From Kitasatospora sp. SUK 42 (GTDB taxonomy: Bacteria > Actinomycetota > Actinomycetes > Streptomycetales > Streptomycetaceae), in the NCBI RefSeq assembly GCF_015776785.2, contig NZ_LFMD02000007.1:281559-345558 (forward strand): a stretch of 64,000 nt of DNA, read 5' to 3'. Position numbers and translations under genes: made by a program. Shown here in pieces: positions 8,098-15,998 of the stretch. The first letter of the stretch is position 1. Each line of letters opens with the position of its first letter. The notes beneath the pieces are model-generated. The model did no database searches and was not told the origin of the DNA. It saw only the letters and a list, made by a program, of their open reading frames with translations.

Positions 8098-9300
8098 TCA
8101 GCGCCTGACCGCCCGCAGCACCACGAACTTGGGGTTCCCGGCGACGAGTTGGCAGTTGCCGAAGAGGCGGCGCAGCTTGACGTGGTAGCCCAGGTGGCGG
8201 TTGCCGACCACCCAGAGCTCGCCGCCGGGGCGCAGCGCCCGCCGGGCGCCGGTGAACATCCGCCAGGCGGTGGCGTCGGTGGTGGCCTGGTGGGAGTGGA
8301 ACGGCGGGTTGTTGAGCACCAGGTCCACCGAGCCCGGGGCGAACAGCTCCGGGGCGAGCGCGTCGGCGGCCAGGAACTCGGCCGGGGCGTCCGGGCCCAG
8401 GTTGGTACGGAAGGTCTCCTCGGCGGAGGCCACCGCCTGGTGCGACTCGTCCACGAACACCAGCCCGGCGCCCGGCCCGGCCAGCGCGGCGGCCGTGCCG
8501 ACCACGCCGTTCCCGCAGCCGAGGTCGACCACCCGGTCACCGGGGGCGGGGGTCGGCAGGTGGGCCAGGAAGAAGCGGGTGCCGATGTCGAGCCGCTCAG
8601 CGCAGAACGTCCCGGCGTGGTTGACCACCGTACGGCCGGAGGCGGGGCCGATGTCCGGCGGCAGCGCGTAGCGGTGCGGCCACGGGCTCGGCCCGGGGCG
8701 GAGCGCCGGGTCAGGAGTGCAGAGGATCAGCCGGGCCTTGCGGACCGCGAGCGAGGTGCGGGTCGGGCCCAGGATCCGCTCGAAGAGCTCCAGGGTGGAG
8801 GTGTGGATCTCGGTGACCATGCCGGTGCCGAGCACCACCGTGCCGGGGTGGAGCGCGGGGGCGAGCCGGTGCAGCTGGTCCTCCAGCAGGGCCAGGCTCT
8901 TGGGGACGCGCACCAGCAGGACGTCGATCCGCGCGGGCGGCTCGTCACGCGTGGTGAGCAACCGGGCCTCGTCCACGGCGGCGCCGGCCCGGGCCAGGTT
9001 CTCGCGGGTGGCCTGCCGGCCGAGGTGGGAGTCGGAGATCTGCACCGGTTCGTACGGCGCGAGCGCGGTGGTCAGCGCGCCCCAGCGGTCGCCCAGGACG
9101 GCGATCCGGCGGCCGGCCAGCTCGGTGGCGGCGCCGGCGGCGCTGTCCGCCTCACCTGCGAGGTGGCGCAGCAGGTACTCGTCGGAGGCGTCCCAGGCCC
9201 GCAGCCGCTCGCGCGGGTCCGCCGGGAAACGGGTGAGGTCGAGGGTGCCCCACGGAGTGGTGAACGGGGTCGCGGCGGCGGTCGTGCTGTCGGGATTCAT
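8098..9300 (-). CDS. RlmG/RsmC-like class I methyltransferase
   Basis: This is a predicted rRNA guanine-N2 methyltransferase of 400 residues. The N-terminal half (about 1-200) is the degenerate methyltransferase-like domain typical of RlmG. The C-terminal half holds the active Rossmann fold with VVDLGCGNGVVG (about 256-267) for SAM and the catalytic NNPPFH near residue 328. RlmG modifies 23S rRNA and RsmC 16S rRNA in other bacteria; which applies here is not decided by the sequence. It starts at an ATG and ends next to a dispersed 34-bp repeat. Confidence 0.85.
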   Translation of the reverse strand: MNPDSTTAAATPFTTPWGTLDLTRFPADPRERLRAWDASDEYLLRHLAGEADSAAGAATELAGRRIAVLGDRWGALTTALAPYEPVQISDSHLGRQATRENLARAGAAVDEARLLTTRDEPPARIDVLLVRVPKSLALLEDQLHRLAPALHPGTVVLGTGMVTEIHTSTLELFERILGPTRTSLAVRKARLILCTPDPALRPGPSPWPHRYALPPDIGPASGRTVVNHAGTFCAERLDIGTRFFLAHLPTPAPGDRVVDLGCGNGVVGTAAALAGPGAGLVFVDESHQAVASAEETFRTNLGPDAPAEFLAADALAPELFAPGSVDLVLNNPPFHSHQATTDATAWRMFTGARRALRPGGELWVVGNRHLGYHVKLRRLFGNCQLVAGNPKFVVLRAVRR

Positions 9301-9381
9301 CGTGTTCTCAGGCTATCCGAAGGCTCCGGTGAGCAGTTACGGACGGATACTGGAAGGGCCCGGCCGAGAGGGGTGAGGGCA

Positions 9382-9786
9382 ATGGACTGGAAACTCGACG
9401 TCGTAGTGGTCCCGGTGGCCGATGTGGACCGCGCGAAGCTCTTCTACGAGGAGCAGGCCGGCTTCACGGTCGACCACGACACCCGGCCACGGGACGGTGT
9501 CCGGGTGGTCCAGTTGACTCCTCCTGGCTCGGCCTGCTCGATCGTGGTGGGCACCGGGGTGATCTGTTCTGCGCCCGGATCGGTGAAGGGGCTCCAGCTG
9601 ACGGTGCCGGACATCGAGAAGGCGCACGCGGAACTCGTGGCGCGGGGCGTGGCGGTCAGCCCGGTCCAGCACTTCGAGGCCGGGTCGCGGGTGAACGGGC
9701 ACGGCGAGGCGTGGAACAACTTCGTCTTCTTCAACGACCCGGACGGCAACGGCTGGGCGGTCCAGGAGGTGCCGTCCGCCGCGTAG
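9382..9786 (+). CDS. VOC (glyoxalase/bleomycin-resistance fold) protein
   Basis: The product is 134 residues. It has the paired beta-alpha-beta-beta-beta modules of the VOC superfamily: VVVPVADVDRAKLFYEEQAGF at the start and FVFFNDPDGNGWAVQEV at the end. Family members are metal-dependent lyases, dioxygenases or drug-binding proteins, and the substrate cannot be assigned here. The start is an ATG after GAGAGGGGTGAGGG. It is 33 bases upstream of an S4-domain gene in the same direction. Confidence 0.85.
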   Translation: MDWKLDVVVVPVADVDRAKLFYEEQAGFTVDHDTRPRDGVRVVQLTPPGSACSIVVGTGVICSAPGSVKGLQLTVPDIEKAHAELVARGVAVSPVQHFEAGSRVNGHGEAWNNFVFFNDPDGNGWAVQEVPSAA

Positions 9787-9819
9787 GGCCCGGGTGAGGG
9801 CCCCAGGTAGGCTCCGAGG

Positions 9820-10194
9820 ATGGCTGAGGACGAGGGAAGCGTGCGGGTGGACGCCTGGATCTGGGCGGTCCGGCTGGCCAAGACGCGGTCGCTGGCGGCC
9901 GCCGCCTGCAAGGCCGGGCACGTCCGGGTGAACGGCGAGCGCGCCAAGCCCGCGCAGCCGCTGCGGGCCGGGGACGAGGTGCGGGTCCGCGAGGAGGGGT
10001 ACGAGCGGGTCGTCGTGGTGCGCAGGCCGATCCGCAAGCGGGTCGGCGCCTCGGTCGCGGCGGAGTGCCTGGTCGACAACAGCCCGCCGCGACCGCCGCG
10101 CGAGTTCGTGGCACCTGCCTTCGAGCGGGACCGCGGCGCCGGGCGCCCGACCAAGCGGGAGCGCCGGGAGCTGGACGAGCTGCGCGGGCGGTGA
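9820..10194 (+). CDS. S4-domain RNA-binding protein (Hsp15 family)
   Basis: The product is 124 residues. An S4 domain spans about residues 8-70 (VRVDAWIWAVRLAKTRSLAAAACKAG and VRVNG), and the tail is basic and proline-rich (RPTKRERRELDELRGR). Hsp15 in other bacteria binds 50S subunits carrying a stalled peptidyl-tRNA, so a role in ribosome rescue is plausible. No other domain is present. Confidence 0.88.
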   Translation: MAEDEGSVRVDAWIWAVRLAKTRSLAAAACKAGHVRVNGERAKPAQPLRAGDEVRVREEGYERVVVVRRPIRKRVGASVAAECLVDNSPPRPPREFVAPAFERDRGAGRPTKRERRELDELRGR

Positions 10195-10202
10195 CGCCGC
10201 GG

Positions 10203-10709
10203 TCACCCGGCCGTGTCGGTCAGCACCTTGGCGAGGAAGGCGTCCAGGTTGCCCACCGTGCGGTCGATCTGCTGCTCCAGCGGCAGCGACTCGTCGGGCC
10301 GGGTGACCAGGGTGGACTTCTTCAGCCCGCGGACGTAGAGCGAGCAGGCGAGGTCGGCGCAGATGTACGTCCCGACCGTGTTGCCCTCCCGCCCGGCCGC
10401 CCCGGCCCGCCGCGCGGCCAGCAGCGCGACCCCCGACCCGGCGTGCGCGGTGATGCACAGCGAGCACACATTGGTCTTGGTCAGACTGCGCCGGATCACC
10501 GGTGAGCGCATCGTCACCCCGACCAGCTCGCCCTCGTACGGCGCCACCAGGTACGCCCGGTCCGGTGCGCCCTGGTCCCGCCACCCGAGGAAGTCCAGTC
10601 TCTCCCAGGGCAGTTCGGCCAGCCCGCGGGGCAGGTGGAGTCGACGGGCCTCGCCCTTGGAGCAGTTGACGAAGGACGCACGGATCTCGGACTCGGTCAG
10701 GGCTTCCAT
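10203..10709 (-). CDS. FBP-domain treble-clef zinc-finger protein
   Basis: The 168-residue protein matches the actinobacterial family carrying the C-terminal zinc finger of FusB-type EF-G-binding proteins. Likely zinc ligands are the pairs in NVCSLCITAH (near 80) and TYICADLACSLYVRG (near 116). By family, it may bind elongation factor G and affect ribosome release; only the zinc-finger part is recognisable. It converges with the S4 gene, with 8 bases between the stops. Confidence 0.8.
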   Translation of the reverse strand: MEALTESEIRASFVNCSKGEARRLHLPRGLAELPWERLDFLGWRDQGAPDRAYLVAPYEGELVGVTMRSPVIRRSLTKTNVCSLCITAHAGSGVALLAARRAGAAGREGNTVGTYICADLACSLYVRGLKKSTLVTRPDESLPLEQQIDRTVGNLDAFLAKVLTDTAG

Positions 10710-10783
10710 GTCGCGGAAGCTAACACCGCCCGCCGCGCCCTGTCGCGTGAGTTTCTCCCGGTATGCGCCGGGCAGGCGGCCCG

Positions 10784-10806
10784 GACGGTCCTGGTGAAGG
10801 ACCGTC
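10784..10806. terminator. Small hairpin
   Basis: GACGGTCCT and AGGACCGTC pair perfectly across a 5-base loop. It lies just past the larger stem at 10832-10866 and may act with it in ending the minus-strand methyltransferase transcript. Confidence 0.35.
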
Positions 10807-10831
10807 AGTGCCGGTGCGTGGTCCGCGGTGG

Positions 10832-10866
10832 CCGGTCCCGGCGCCGGAGGTCGGCGCCGGGACCGG
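10832..10866 (-). terminator. Terminator after the PF04672 methyltransferase gene
   Basis: A perfect 15-bp GC stem with loop GAGGT starts 10 bases after the stop codon at 10876. There is no T-tract, as is usual for actinomycete terminators. Confidence 0.8.
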
Positions 10867-10875
10867 GCCGGGGGC

Positions 10876-11763
10876 TCAGTGCTTGAAGGCGACGCCGGCG
10901 TAGGCGGAGACGTCCTGCCAGCCTTCGGGCAGGTCGGCGGTGGGGACGTGTCCGGAGGTGGGGCGCCAGAGCGGGAGCTGGACGAGGCCCGGGCCGGCGA
11001 ACTCGAAGTCGCCGAAGAAGGGCTCGACGCCGGCGCGCGGGCGCAGCACGAGCGGGGCGCTGGCGCTCCGGTAGATGCGGGTGCCCTCGACGGCGCTCTC
11101 CCGGGAGGCGAAGTCGGGGCTGCCGTGGGAGAGGATCAGGGCGCTGCCGGGGGCGAGCGCGTCGCGCAGGGTGCGGACGATCCGCTGGGCGCCCTCCTCG
11201 TCCCGGATGAAGTGCAGGACGGCGACCAGCATCAGCGCGACCGGCTGGGAGAGGTCGACGGCGGCGGCCAGTGCGGGGTGGGCGAGGATCGCCTCCGGGT
11301 CGCGCAGGTCGGCCTCGATGACGGAGGTGCGCCCGGTCGGGTGGCCGGCCAGCAGGGCGCGGGCGTGGGTGGCGACGATCGGGTCGTTGTCCACGTACAC
11401 CACCCGGGCGTCCGGGACGACCCGCTGGGCGACCTCGTTGGTGGAGCCGACGGCCGGAATGCCGGTGCCGATGTCGACGAACTGGCGGATCCCCCGGCCC
11501 GCCGCGAACTCGACGGCCCGGCCGAGGAACTGCCGGTTGGTGCGGGCCAGCAGCGGCAGCGCCGGGTAGGCGGCTATCGCGGCCTGGGCGGCCTTGCGGT
11601 CCGCCTCGAAGTGGTCCTTGCCGCCCAGGTAGTAGTCGTACATCCGAGCGGTGTGCGGCACCCCGGTGTCGAGCTCGCTCGGCGGCTGCCAGTCCTCGGC
11701 TCTGGCCCAGCCCCAGTCGGTGTCGGCGTCCCGTTCGATGGCCGCGGTGTCCTCGTGCATCAT
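10876..11763 (-). CDS. SAM-dependent methyltransferase, PF04672 (DUF574) family
   Basis: This 295-residue protein belongs to a family greatly expanded in actinomycetes. Hallmarks are GVPHTARMYDYYLGGKDHFEADR near the N terminus, the SAM site FVDIGTGIPAVGSTNEVAQ (near 94) and VYVDNDPIVATHA. The substrate is unknown for most members, and nothing around it suggests one. Two adjacent ATG codons (11763 and 11760) both fit the GGGGGCGGAAC upstream sequence. Confidence 0.88.
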   Translation of the reverse strand: MMHEDTAAIERDADTDWGWARAEDWQPPSELDTGVPHTARMYDYYLGGKDHFEADRKAAQAAIAAYPALPLLARTNRQFLGRAVEFAAGRGIRQFVDIGTGIPAVGSTNEVAQRVVPDARVVYVDNDPIVATHARALLAGHPTGRTSVIEADLRDPEAILAHPALAAAVDLSQPVALMLVAVLHFIRDEEGAQRIVRTLRDALAPGSALILSHGSPDFASRESAVEGTRIYRSASAPLVLRPRAGVEPFFGDFEFAGPGLVQLPLWRPTSGHVPTADLPEGWQDVSAYAGVAFKH

Positions 11764-11971
11764 GTTCCGCCCCCAATGCGCAATGCCGGAAGTGTGCCCA
11801 CCGCCCCGTGAACACGCGGTGCGCGGTGATCGTATCCAACGACACGCCGGGGAAACAGCGGGAGTTCAGGTTTACGCAACACCCCCTCCATGGAGTGTGT
11901 GCACGTCAACGGGGATGCGAACAGACGTCCCGGATCGCCGCGCTCCGCCGTCCTCTCTATGCTGGCTGCCG

Positions 11972-12892
11972 ATGACTGCCGACCGCCGCGCCCTGCTGCG
12001 CACCGCCGCCAAGCTCGCCGCTCTGACCGCCACCGGCGGGCTCCTGACCGCCTGCGGCACCGGCACGTCCCGCCGGTCCGAGACCGGGGGGCTCGCCGCG
12101 CACCCCGGCAGCGTCGACCCCCAGCACACCACCGACCCGGCCTGGAGCGGCGGCGAGGGCCCGGCCTCCGCCGAGCCCGCCACCGCCGAACCCACCACCA
12201 CGGGGCCGCAGCCCACCGGCCAGCCGACCCCGGCCGCCGCCCCGGCGACCGCCCCGCCGACCCCGCCCGCGCTGCTGCCGCTCGCGGCGGGCACCCCGTA
12301 CGAGGTGGTGCACGGCCCGCGCACCGGCAAGAACGTCGCACTCACCTGCCACGGCAGCGGCGACCCGAAGCAGGCCACCGCCCTCCTGGAGGCCGCCGAG
12401 CAGCACGGCGTCCGGCTGACCGTCATGGTGGTCGGCAGCTGGCTGGACCAGCAGCCGCAGATGGCCCGGCGGATCCTGGACGGCGGCCACGAGCTGGGCA
12501 ACCACACCCAGAACCACCTCGACATCTCGGCGATGACCCCGGACCAGGCCCGCGCCGAGATCGCCCAGTGCGCCGACCGGCTGCAGCGGCTCACCGGCTC
12601 GATCGGCCGCTGGTTCCGCCCCTCGGCCGCGCAGTACGCCACGCCGATGGTGCGCGATCAGGCCAAGGCCGTCGGCTACGAGCACGTGCTGTCCTTCGAC
12701 GTCGACCCGCGCGACTACAACGACCCGACCGCCGCCGAGCTCCAGCGCCGGGTGCTGAACGGGGTGCGCGGCGGCTCGGTGGTGGCCCTGCACATGGGCC
12801 ACCAGTGCACCATAGACGCGCTGCCGGCGATCCTGGACGGCCTGACCAAGGCCGGGCTCAATCCGGTGACCGCCAGCCAGCTCTGCGCGTAG
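11972..12892 (+). CDS. Tat-type lipoprotein, NodB-like polysaccharide deacetylase
   Basis: The product is 306 residues. The N terminus has a twin-arginine start (ADRRALLR) and a lipobox (GLLTAC, lipidated cysteine near residue 27), so the protein is probably exported folded and anchored to the outer face of the membrane. A P/T/A-rich spacer (about 50-100) precedes a NodB fold with VVGSWLDQQPQMARRILDGG and the metal-binding HTQNH. The usual first motif TFDDG is replaced by TCHGSGD, so activity on acetylated sugars is uncertain. The start chosen is the ATG that begins the signal peptide; longer in-frame starts add unrelated sequence. Confidence 0.82.
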   Translation: MTADRRALLRTAAKLAALTATGGLLTACGTGTSRRSETGGLAAHPGSVDPQHTTDPAWSGGEGPASAEPATAEPTTTGPQPTGQPTPAAAPATAPPTPPALLPLAAGTPYEVVHGPRTGKNVALTCHGSGDPKQATALLEAAEQHGVRLTVMVVGSWLDQQPQMARRILDGGHELGNHTQNHLDISAMTPDQARAEIAQCADRLQRLTGSIGRWFRPSAAQYATPMVRDQAKAVGYEHVLSFDVDPRDYNDPTAAELQRRVLNGVRGGSVVALHMGHQCTIDALPAILDGLTKAGLNPVTASQLCA

Positions 12893-12907
12893 CCGGCCCG
12901 CACCGAC

Positions 12908-12971
12908 CCACTCCGACCACTCCGACCACTCCGACCCACGACGGCCACGACGGCCACGACGGCCACGACGG
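12908..12971. repeat. Two abutting 9-bp tandem arrays
   Basis: CCACTCCGA occurs three times (12908-12934). After one extra C, CCACGACGG occurs four times (12936-12971). The two units share the CCAC start and 9-bp period. The arrays fill the gap between two converging genes and end one base before the SDR stop codon. Confidence 0.95.
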
Positions 12972-12972
12972 C

Positions 12973-13791
12973 TCACGCCATCGGGTCGTCCTCCTTGTAC
13001 GGGCGCAGCCGCAGCGTCCGGGCGTCCGCCTCGCGGATCGCGTCGGCGCGGTTGACCAGCTCCTCCAGGTCGTCCCGCCCGGCGTGGATGAACCGCCCGT
13101 GCAGCGCGTCGAAGCGCCCGCGGGCGACGTCCACGGTGACGGCGACCATGTACGGGATCGAGCCCCAGGCCGTCGTCCCCTTGAACATCGGCATCCCGGC
13201 GGTCATGTCGGTGGCCACCGCACCGGGGCTGATGTCGAGGACGACGATGCCGTGCCGGGCCAGCGAGTCCGCCATGTTGTCGGAGAGCTGGAGCAGCGCG
13301 CCCTTGGAGGTGGCGTACGCGGTGTAGTTGCCGTCCGGGCGCAGCGCGAAGCCGGAGTTGAGGTTGACCACCCGACCGCGCCGGCGGGAGACCATGCCGG
13401 GCAGGGCGTAGCGCAGCAGGTTGTAGGGGCCGCGCAGGTTGGTCTCGACGACCTGCCACCACTGGGTGGGGTCGGTCTCCCAGATCGGCACCTCGGCGCG
13501 GTCGACCAGCCCGGCGTTGTTGATCAGCAGGTCGATCGGGCCGAGGTCGCGTTCGACCAGCCGGACGGCCTCGCGCACCGAGCCGGGGCGGGTGACGTCG
13601 GCGGTGACCGCGACGCCCCGCGCACCGTGCTTGGCGCACTCCTTGAGGGTGTCGGTCAGCGTCTCGTGGGTGCGGCCGATCAGGCCCACGGACATTCCCT
13701 CGGCGGCCAGGCCGATGGCGATCTCCCGGCCGATTCCCCGGCCGCCGCCGGTGATCAGCGCGACCTGCCCTGTGAGCGATCCCGTCGCCAT
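12973..13791 (-). CDS. Short-chain dehydrogenase/reductase
   Basis: This classical SDR of 272 residues has the cofactor motif TGGGRGIGRE (near 13-22), NNAG (near 95) and the active-site pair YATSK. The motif T-G-G-G-R-G-I-G with R after it suggests NADP(H), but the substrate is not evident. The ATG at 13791 has an AAGGGAG site. A longer start at 13830 adds only residues unlike the family. It converges on the deacetylase gene with the 9-bp tandem repeats between. Confidence 0.85.
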   Translation of the reverse strand: MATGSLTGQVALITGGGRGIGREIAIGLAAEGMSVGLIGRTHETLTDTLKECAKHGARGVAVTADVTRPGSVREAVRLVERDLGPIDLLINNAGLVDRAEVPIWETDPTQWWQVVETNLRGPYNLLRYALPGMVSRRRGRVVNLNSGFALRPDGNYTAYATSKGALLQLSDNMADSLARHGIVVLDISPGAVATDMTAGMPMFKGTTAWGSIPYMVAVTVDVARGRFDALHGRFIHAGRDDLEELVNRADAIREADARTLRLRPYKEDDPMA

Positions 13792-13961
13792 CCTGTGCTC
13801 CCTTCCCGTCCCCGGCCCCGTCTGCGGCATTCTGTCGGCCTCCGGGCGGCGGCGGCCCCGGGCACACGCGCGGGCGGGGCGGCCTCACTCGTTCGGAGGA
13901 TTCGCCAACGGCGGCTCTCCACCGGGGAGATCGGTGGCACTCGCCCGGGGAGGGGGTGACC

Positions 13962-13973
13962 TACTGGCCGGTA
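13962..13973 (+). promoter_or_regulatory. Possible operator before the hydroxyacyl-CoA dehydrogenase
   Basis: TACTGGCCGGTA is palindromic except for one position per arm. It lies 123 bases before the GTG start, next to a possible TAGTAA minus-10. Similar short palindromes are bound by TetR/FadR-type regulators of acyl-CoA metabolism. This is a weak call. The rest of 13792-14095 shows nothing else recognisable. Confidence 0.35.
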
Positions 13974-14095
13974 CGGAGTAGTAACGTCGTCGGGGCGGTG
14001 ACCGGTGCACCCATTCCGGTACACCGGCCCCTTGACCAGCAGCTCGCTGGGCCACCAGTCGCTGGGCGACCCCCAGCACCACCGAAGGGCAAAGA

Positions 14096-14965
14096 GTGAG
14101 TGACATCGCGCGCGTCGGAGTAGTGGGCTGCGGCCTGATGGGATCGGGCATCGCCGAGGTCTTCGCCCGGGCCGGACTGGACGTCCTGGTGTCGGAGGCC
14201 AGTGGTGAGGCGCTGGAGTTCGGGCGCACCCGGCTGACCAACTCCCTGGAGACGGCGGTCAAGCGCGGCAAGCTGACCCCCGAGGAGCGGGACGAGGCGC
14301 TGTCCCGGCTGGCCTTCACCGTCGAGCTGTCCGACTTCGCGGACCGCGACCTGGTGGTCGAGGCCGTCGCCGAGCGCGAGGACATCAAGGTCAGGATCTT
14401 CGAGACGCTGGACCGGGTGATCGAGCGCCGTGACGCGATCCTGGCCTCCAACACCTCCTCGATCCCGATCGTGAAGCTGGCCGCCGCCACCTCCCGCCCG
14501 GAGCAGGTGATCGGCCTGCACTTCTTCAACCCGGCACCGGTGCAGAAGCTGGTCGAGGTCATCCCGACCCTGACCACCTCGGTGACCACCACCGAGCGCG
14601 TCGAGGCCTTCGCCAACCAGGTGCTCGGCAAGGAGCCGATCCGCGCCCGCGACCGGGCCGGCTTCGTGGTCAACGCGCTGCTCGTGCCGTACCTGCTGTC
14701 CGCGGTGCGGATGTTCGAGACGGGCGTGGCCACCGCCTCCGACATCGACAAGGGCATGGAGGCCGGCTGCGCCCACCCGATGGGCCCGCTGCGGCTGTGC
14801 GACCTGATCGGCCTGGACACCATCGTCTCGATCGCCGAGTCGATGTACGACGAGTACAAGGAGCCGCTGTACGCCGCTCCCCCGCTGCTGTCCCGGATGG
14901 TCGACGCGGGCCTGCTGGGCCGCAAGTCCGGCCGCGGCTTCTACGACTACACCGCGAGCGCCTGA
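14096..14965 (+). CDS. 3-hydroxybutyryl/3-hydroxyacyl-CoA dehydrogenase
   Basis: This enzyme oxidises (S)-3-hydroxyacyl-CoA to the 3-oxo form with NAD(P), or runs in reverse for C4 units. The 289-residue length equals that of stand-alone enzymes of the Hbd/FadB2 type. The dinucleotide site VGVVGCGLMGSGIAEVFARAG (about 8-28), the catalytic histidine in IGLHFFNPAPV, and the C-terminal motif GRKSGRGFYDY are all present. Translation starts at GTG (14096). In actinomycetes the close homologue feeds butyryl-CoA and ethylmalonyl-CoA metabolism; that role is inferred. Confidence 0.92.
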   Translation: MSDIARVGVVGCGLMGSGIAEVFARAGLDVLVSEASGEALEFGRTRLTNSLETAVKRGKLTPEERDEALSRLAFTVELSDFADRDLVVEAVAEREDIKVRIFETLDRVIERRDAILASNTSSIPIVKLAAATSRPEQVIGLHFFNPAPVQKLVEVIPTLTTSVTTTERVEAFANQVLGKEPIRARDRAGFVVNALLVPYLLSAVRMFETGVATASDIDKGMEAGCAHPMGPLRLCDLIGLDTIVSIAESMYDEYKEPLYAAPPLLSRMVDAGLLGRKSGRGFYDYTASA

Positions 14966-14977
14966 CGCCCGCGGGCG

Positions 14978-15025
14978 GACGCGAGGGGCCCGGGAGCAGG
15001 TGCCTGCTCCCGGGCCCCTCGCGTC
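14978..15025. terminator. Strong bidirectional terminator
   Basis: A perfect 23-bp stem with a 2-base loop (TG) lies between the converging dehydrogenase and chitosanase genes. It is 13 bases past one stop codon and 9 bases past the other. Confidence 0.92.
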
Positions 15026-15034
15026 GACGGGGCG

Positions 15035-15877
15035 TCAGCTGTTGATGGCGTAGCTGTCGCCGTAGACCTTCCACTTGAGCGGCGGGTTGAGGTCGAAGTT
15101 CTTCGCGTTGAGGAACACCAGCTGCGCGGTGTCGACCCGGCTGGTGTCGGCGTGCGCGGCCTCCTTCTTCATGACGACCTTGCGGGCGTCCAGGAAGGCC
15201 TTGAGGTAGGTGGCCTCGTCGCCGCCCTGGGCGGGCGTCCTGGCCTTCTTCATGGCGGCCGCGCGGATGCCGCCGAAGCTGTCCGAGCCGCTGCCCGGGC
15301 CGTGCATCACGATGGCGTCGTAGTAGGCGAACTGGCCGAGCGCGCGCAGGCCGTCGGCCTTGGCCTGGTTGACGGCGGGGTTGAAGTACACCCGGTCGCG
15401 CTCGTCGTTCTGGGCCTGCTGGAACACGGTGTCCTGGGCGGCGGTGGCCCAGTCCTTCTCGAAGGCGGCACCGAGGCCGGCGTGCGATTCGCTGCCGTTG
15501 ACCTTCTTCAGGGCCGGCAGGTACTTGGCGAGGATGTTGCCGGGCTTGAGGTCGGTGTAGTGCTGGACCAGCTCCAGCATGTCGCCGGTGCCGGAGCAGA
15601 AGCCGATGATGCCGGCGGTGTAGCCGCGGCCGTCCTTGATGTCCTCGATGTACTTGTACTGGGCCTTCCAGTCCAGCGACGAGTTCTCCGCGCTGGACAC
15701 CAGCCGCATCGCGATGTCCTTCTTGTGCGGGTCGTCCAGTCCGACACCCGCGGCCTGCACGGATGTCGCGGCGGAGGGCGCGGCCTGGGCGGCCGAGGTG
15801 GCCGCGACGGTCAGGGGCGCGGCCACCAGGGCGGCGGCGAGGGCGATGCGGAGGGCACGACGGGGCTGAGGGCGCAT
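15035..15877 (-). CDS. csn: Secreted chitosanase, GH46
   Basis: This enzyme hydrolyses beta-1,4 glucosamine bonds in chitosan outside the cell. The precursor is 280 residues. The signal peptide (about 1-32) has a twin arginine (PRRALRI) and an AQA cleavage site, consistent with Tat export known for this family. The catalytic glutamate is E64 in SSAENSS and the catalytic aspartate D82 in EDIKDGRGY. The mature sequence closely resembles the N174 chitosanase as I remember it. The upstream palindrome at 15900-15918 suggests control by a CsnR-type ROK repressor, whose gene is not in this window. Confidence 0.96.
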   Translation of the reverse strand: MRPQPRRALRIALAAALVAAPLTVAATSAAQAAPSAATSVQAAGVGLDDPHKKDIAMRLVSSAENSSLDWKAQYKYIEDIKDGRGYTAGIIGFCSGTGDMLELVQHYTDLKPGNILAKYLPALKKVNGSESHAGLGAAFEKDWATAAQDTVFQQAQNDERDRVYFNPAVNQAKADGLRALGQFAYYDAIVMHGPGSGSDSFGGIRAAAMKKARTPAQGGDEATYLKAFLDARKVVMKKEAAHADTSRVDTAQLVFLNAKNFDLNPPLKWKVYGDSYAINS

Positions 15878-15898
15878 GGACGCTCCGATTCCTCGTTG

Positions 15899-15919
15899 CG
15901 TTAGGAAACTTTCCTAACG
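15899..15919 (-). promoter_or_regulatory. Palindromic operator before the chitosanase gene
   Basis: GTTAGGAAACTTTCCTAAC (15900-15918) is a perfect palindrome, extended by one C/G pair on each side, and lies 21 bases before the start codon. The AGGAAA-N-TTTCCT core matches the operator type described before Streptomyces chitosanase genes and bound by the chitosan-responsive repressor CsnR. Position and symmetry are seen; the regulator is inferred. Confidence 0.85.
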
Positions 15920-15998
15920 AGAAGAAGGAAACGCCCTCAGCCCCCGCTCTCGCAAGGGTTTTGACAGAACCCGTTCAAGAGAACTTCAAAGCCGCAGG

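Noticed and set aside
12908..12971. CRISPR array
   Set aside because: The units are 9 bp, directly adjacent and without spacers, so this is a simple tandem repeat.
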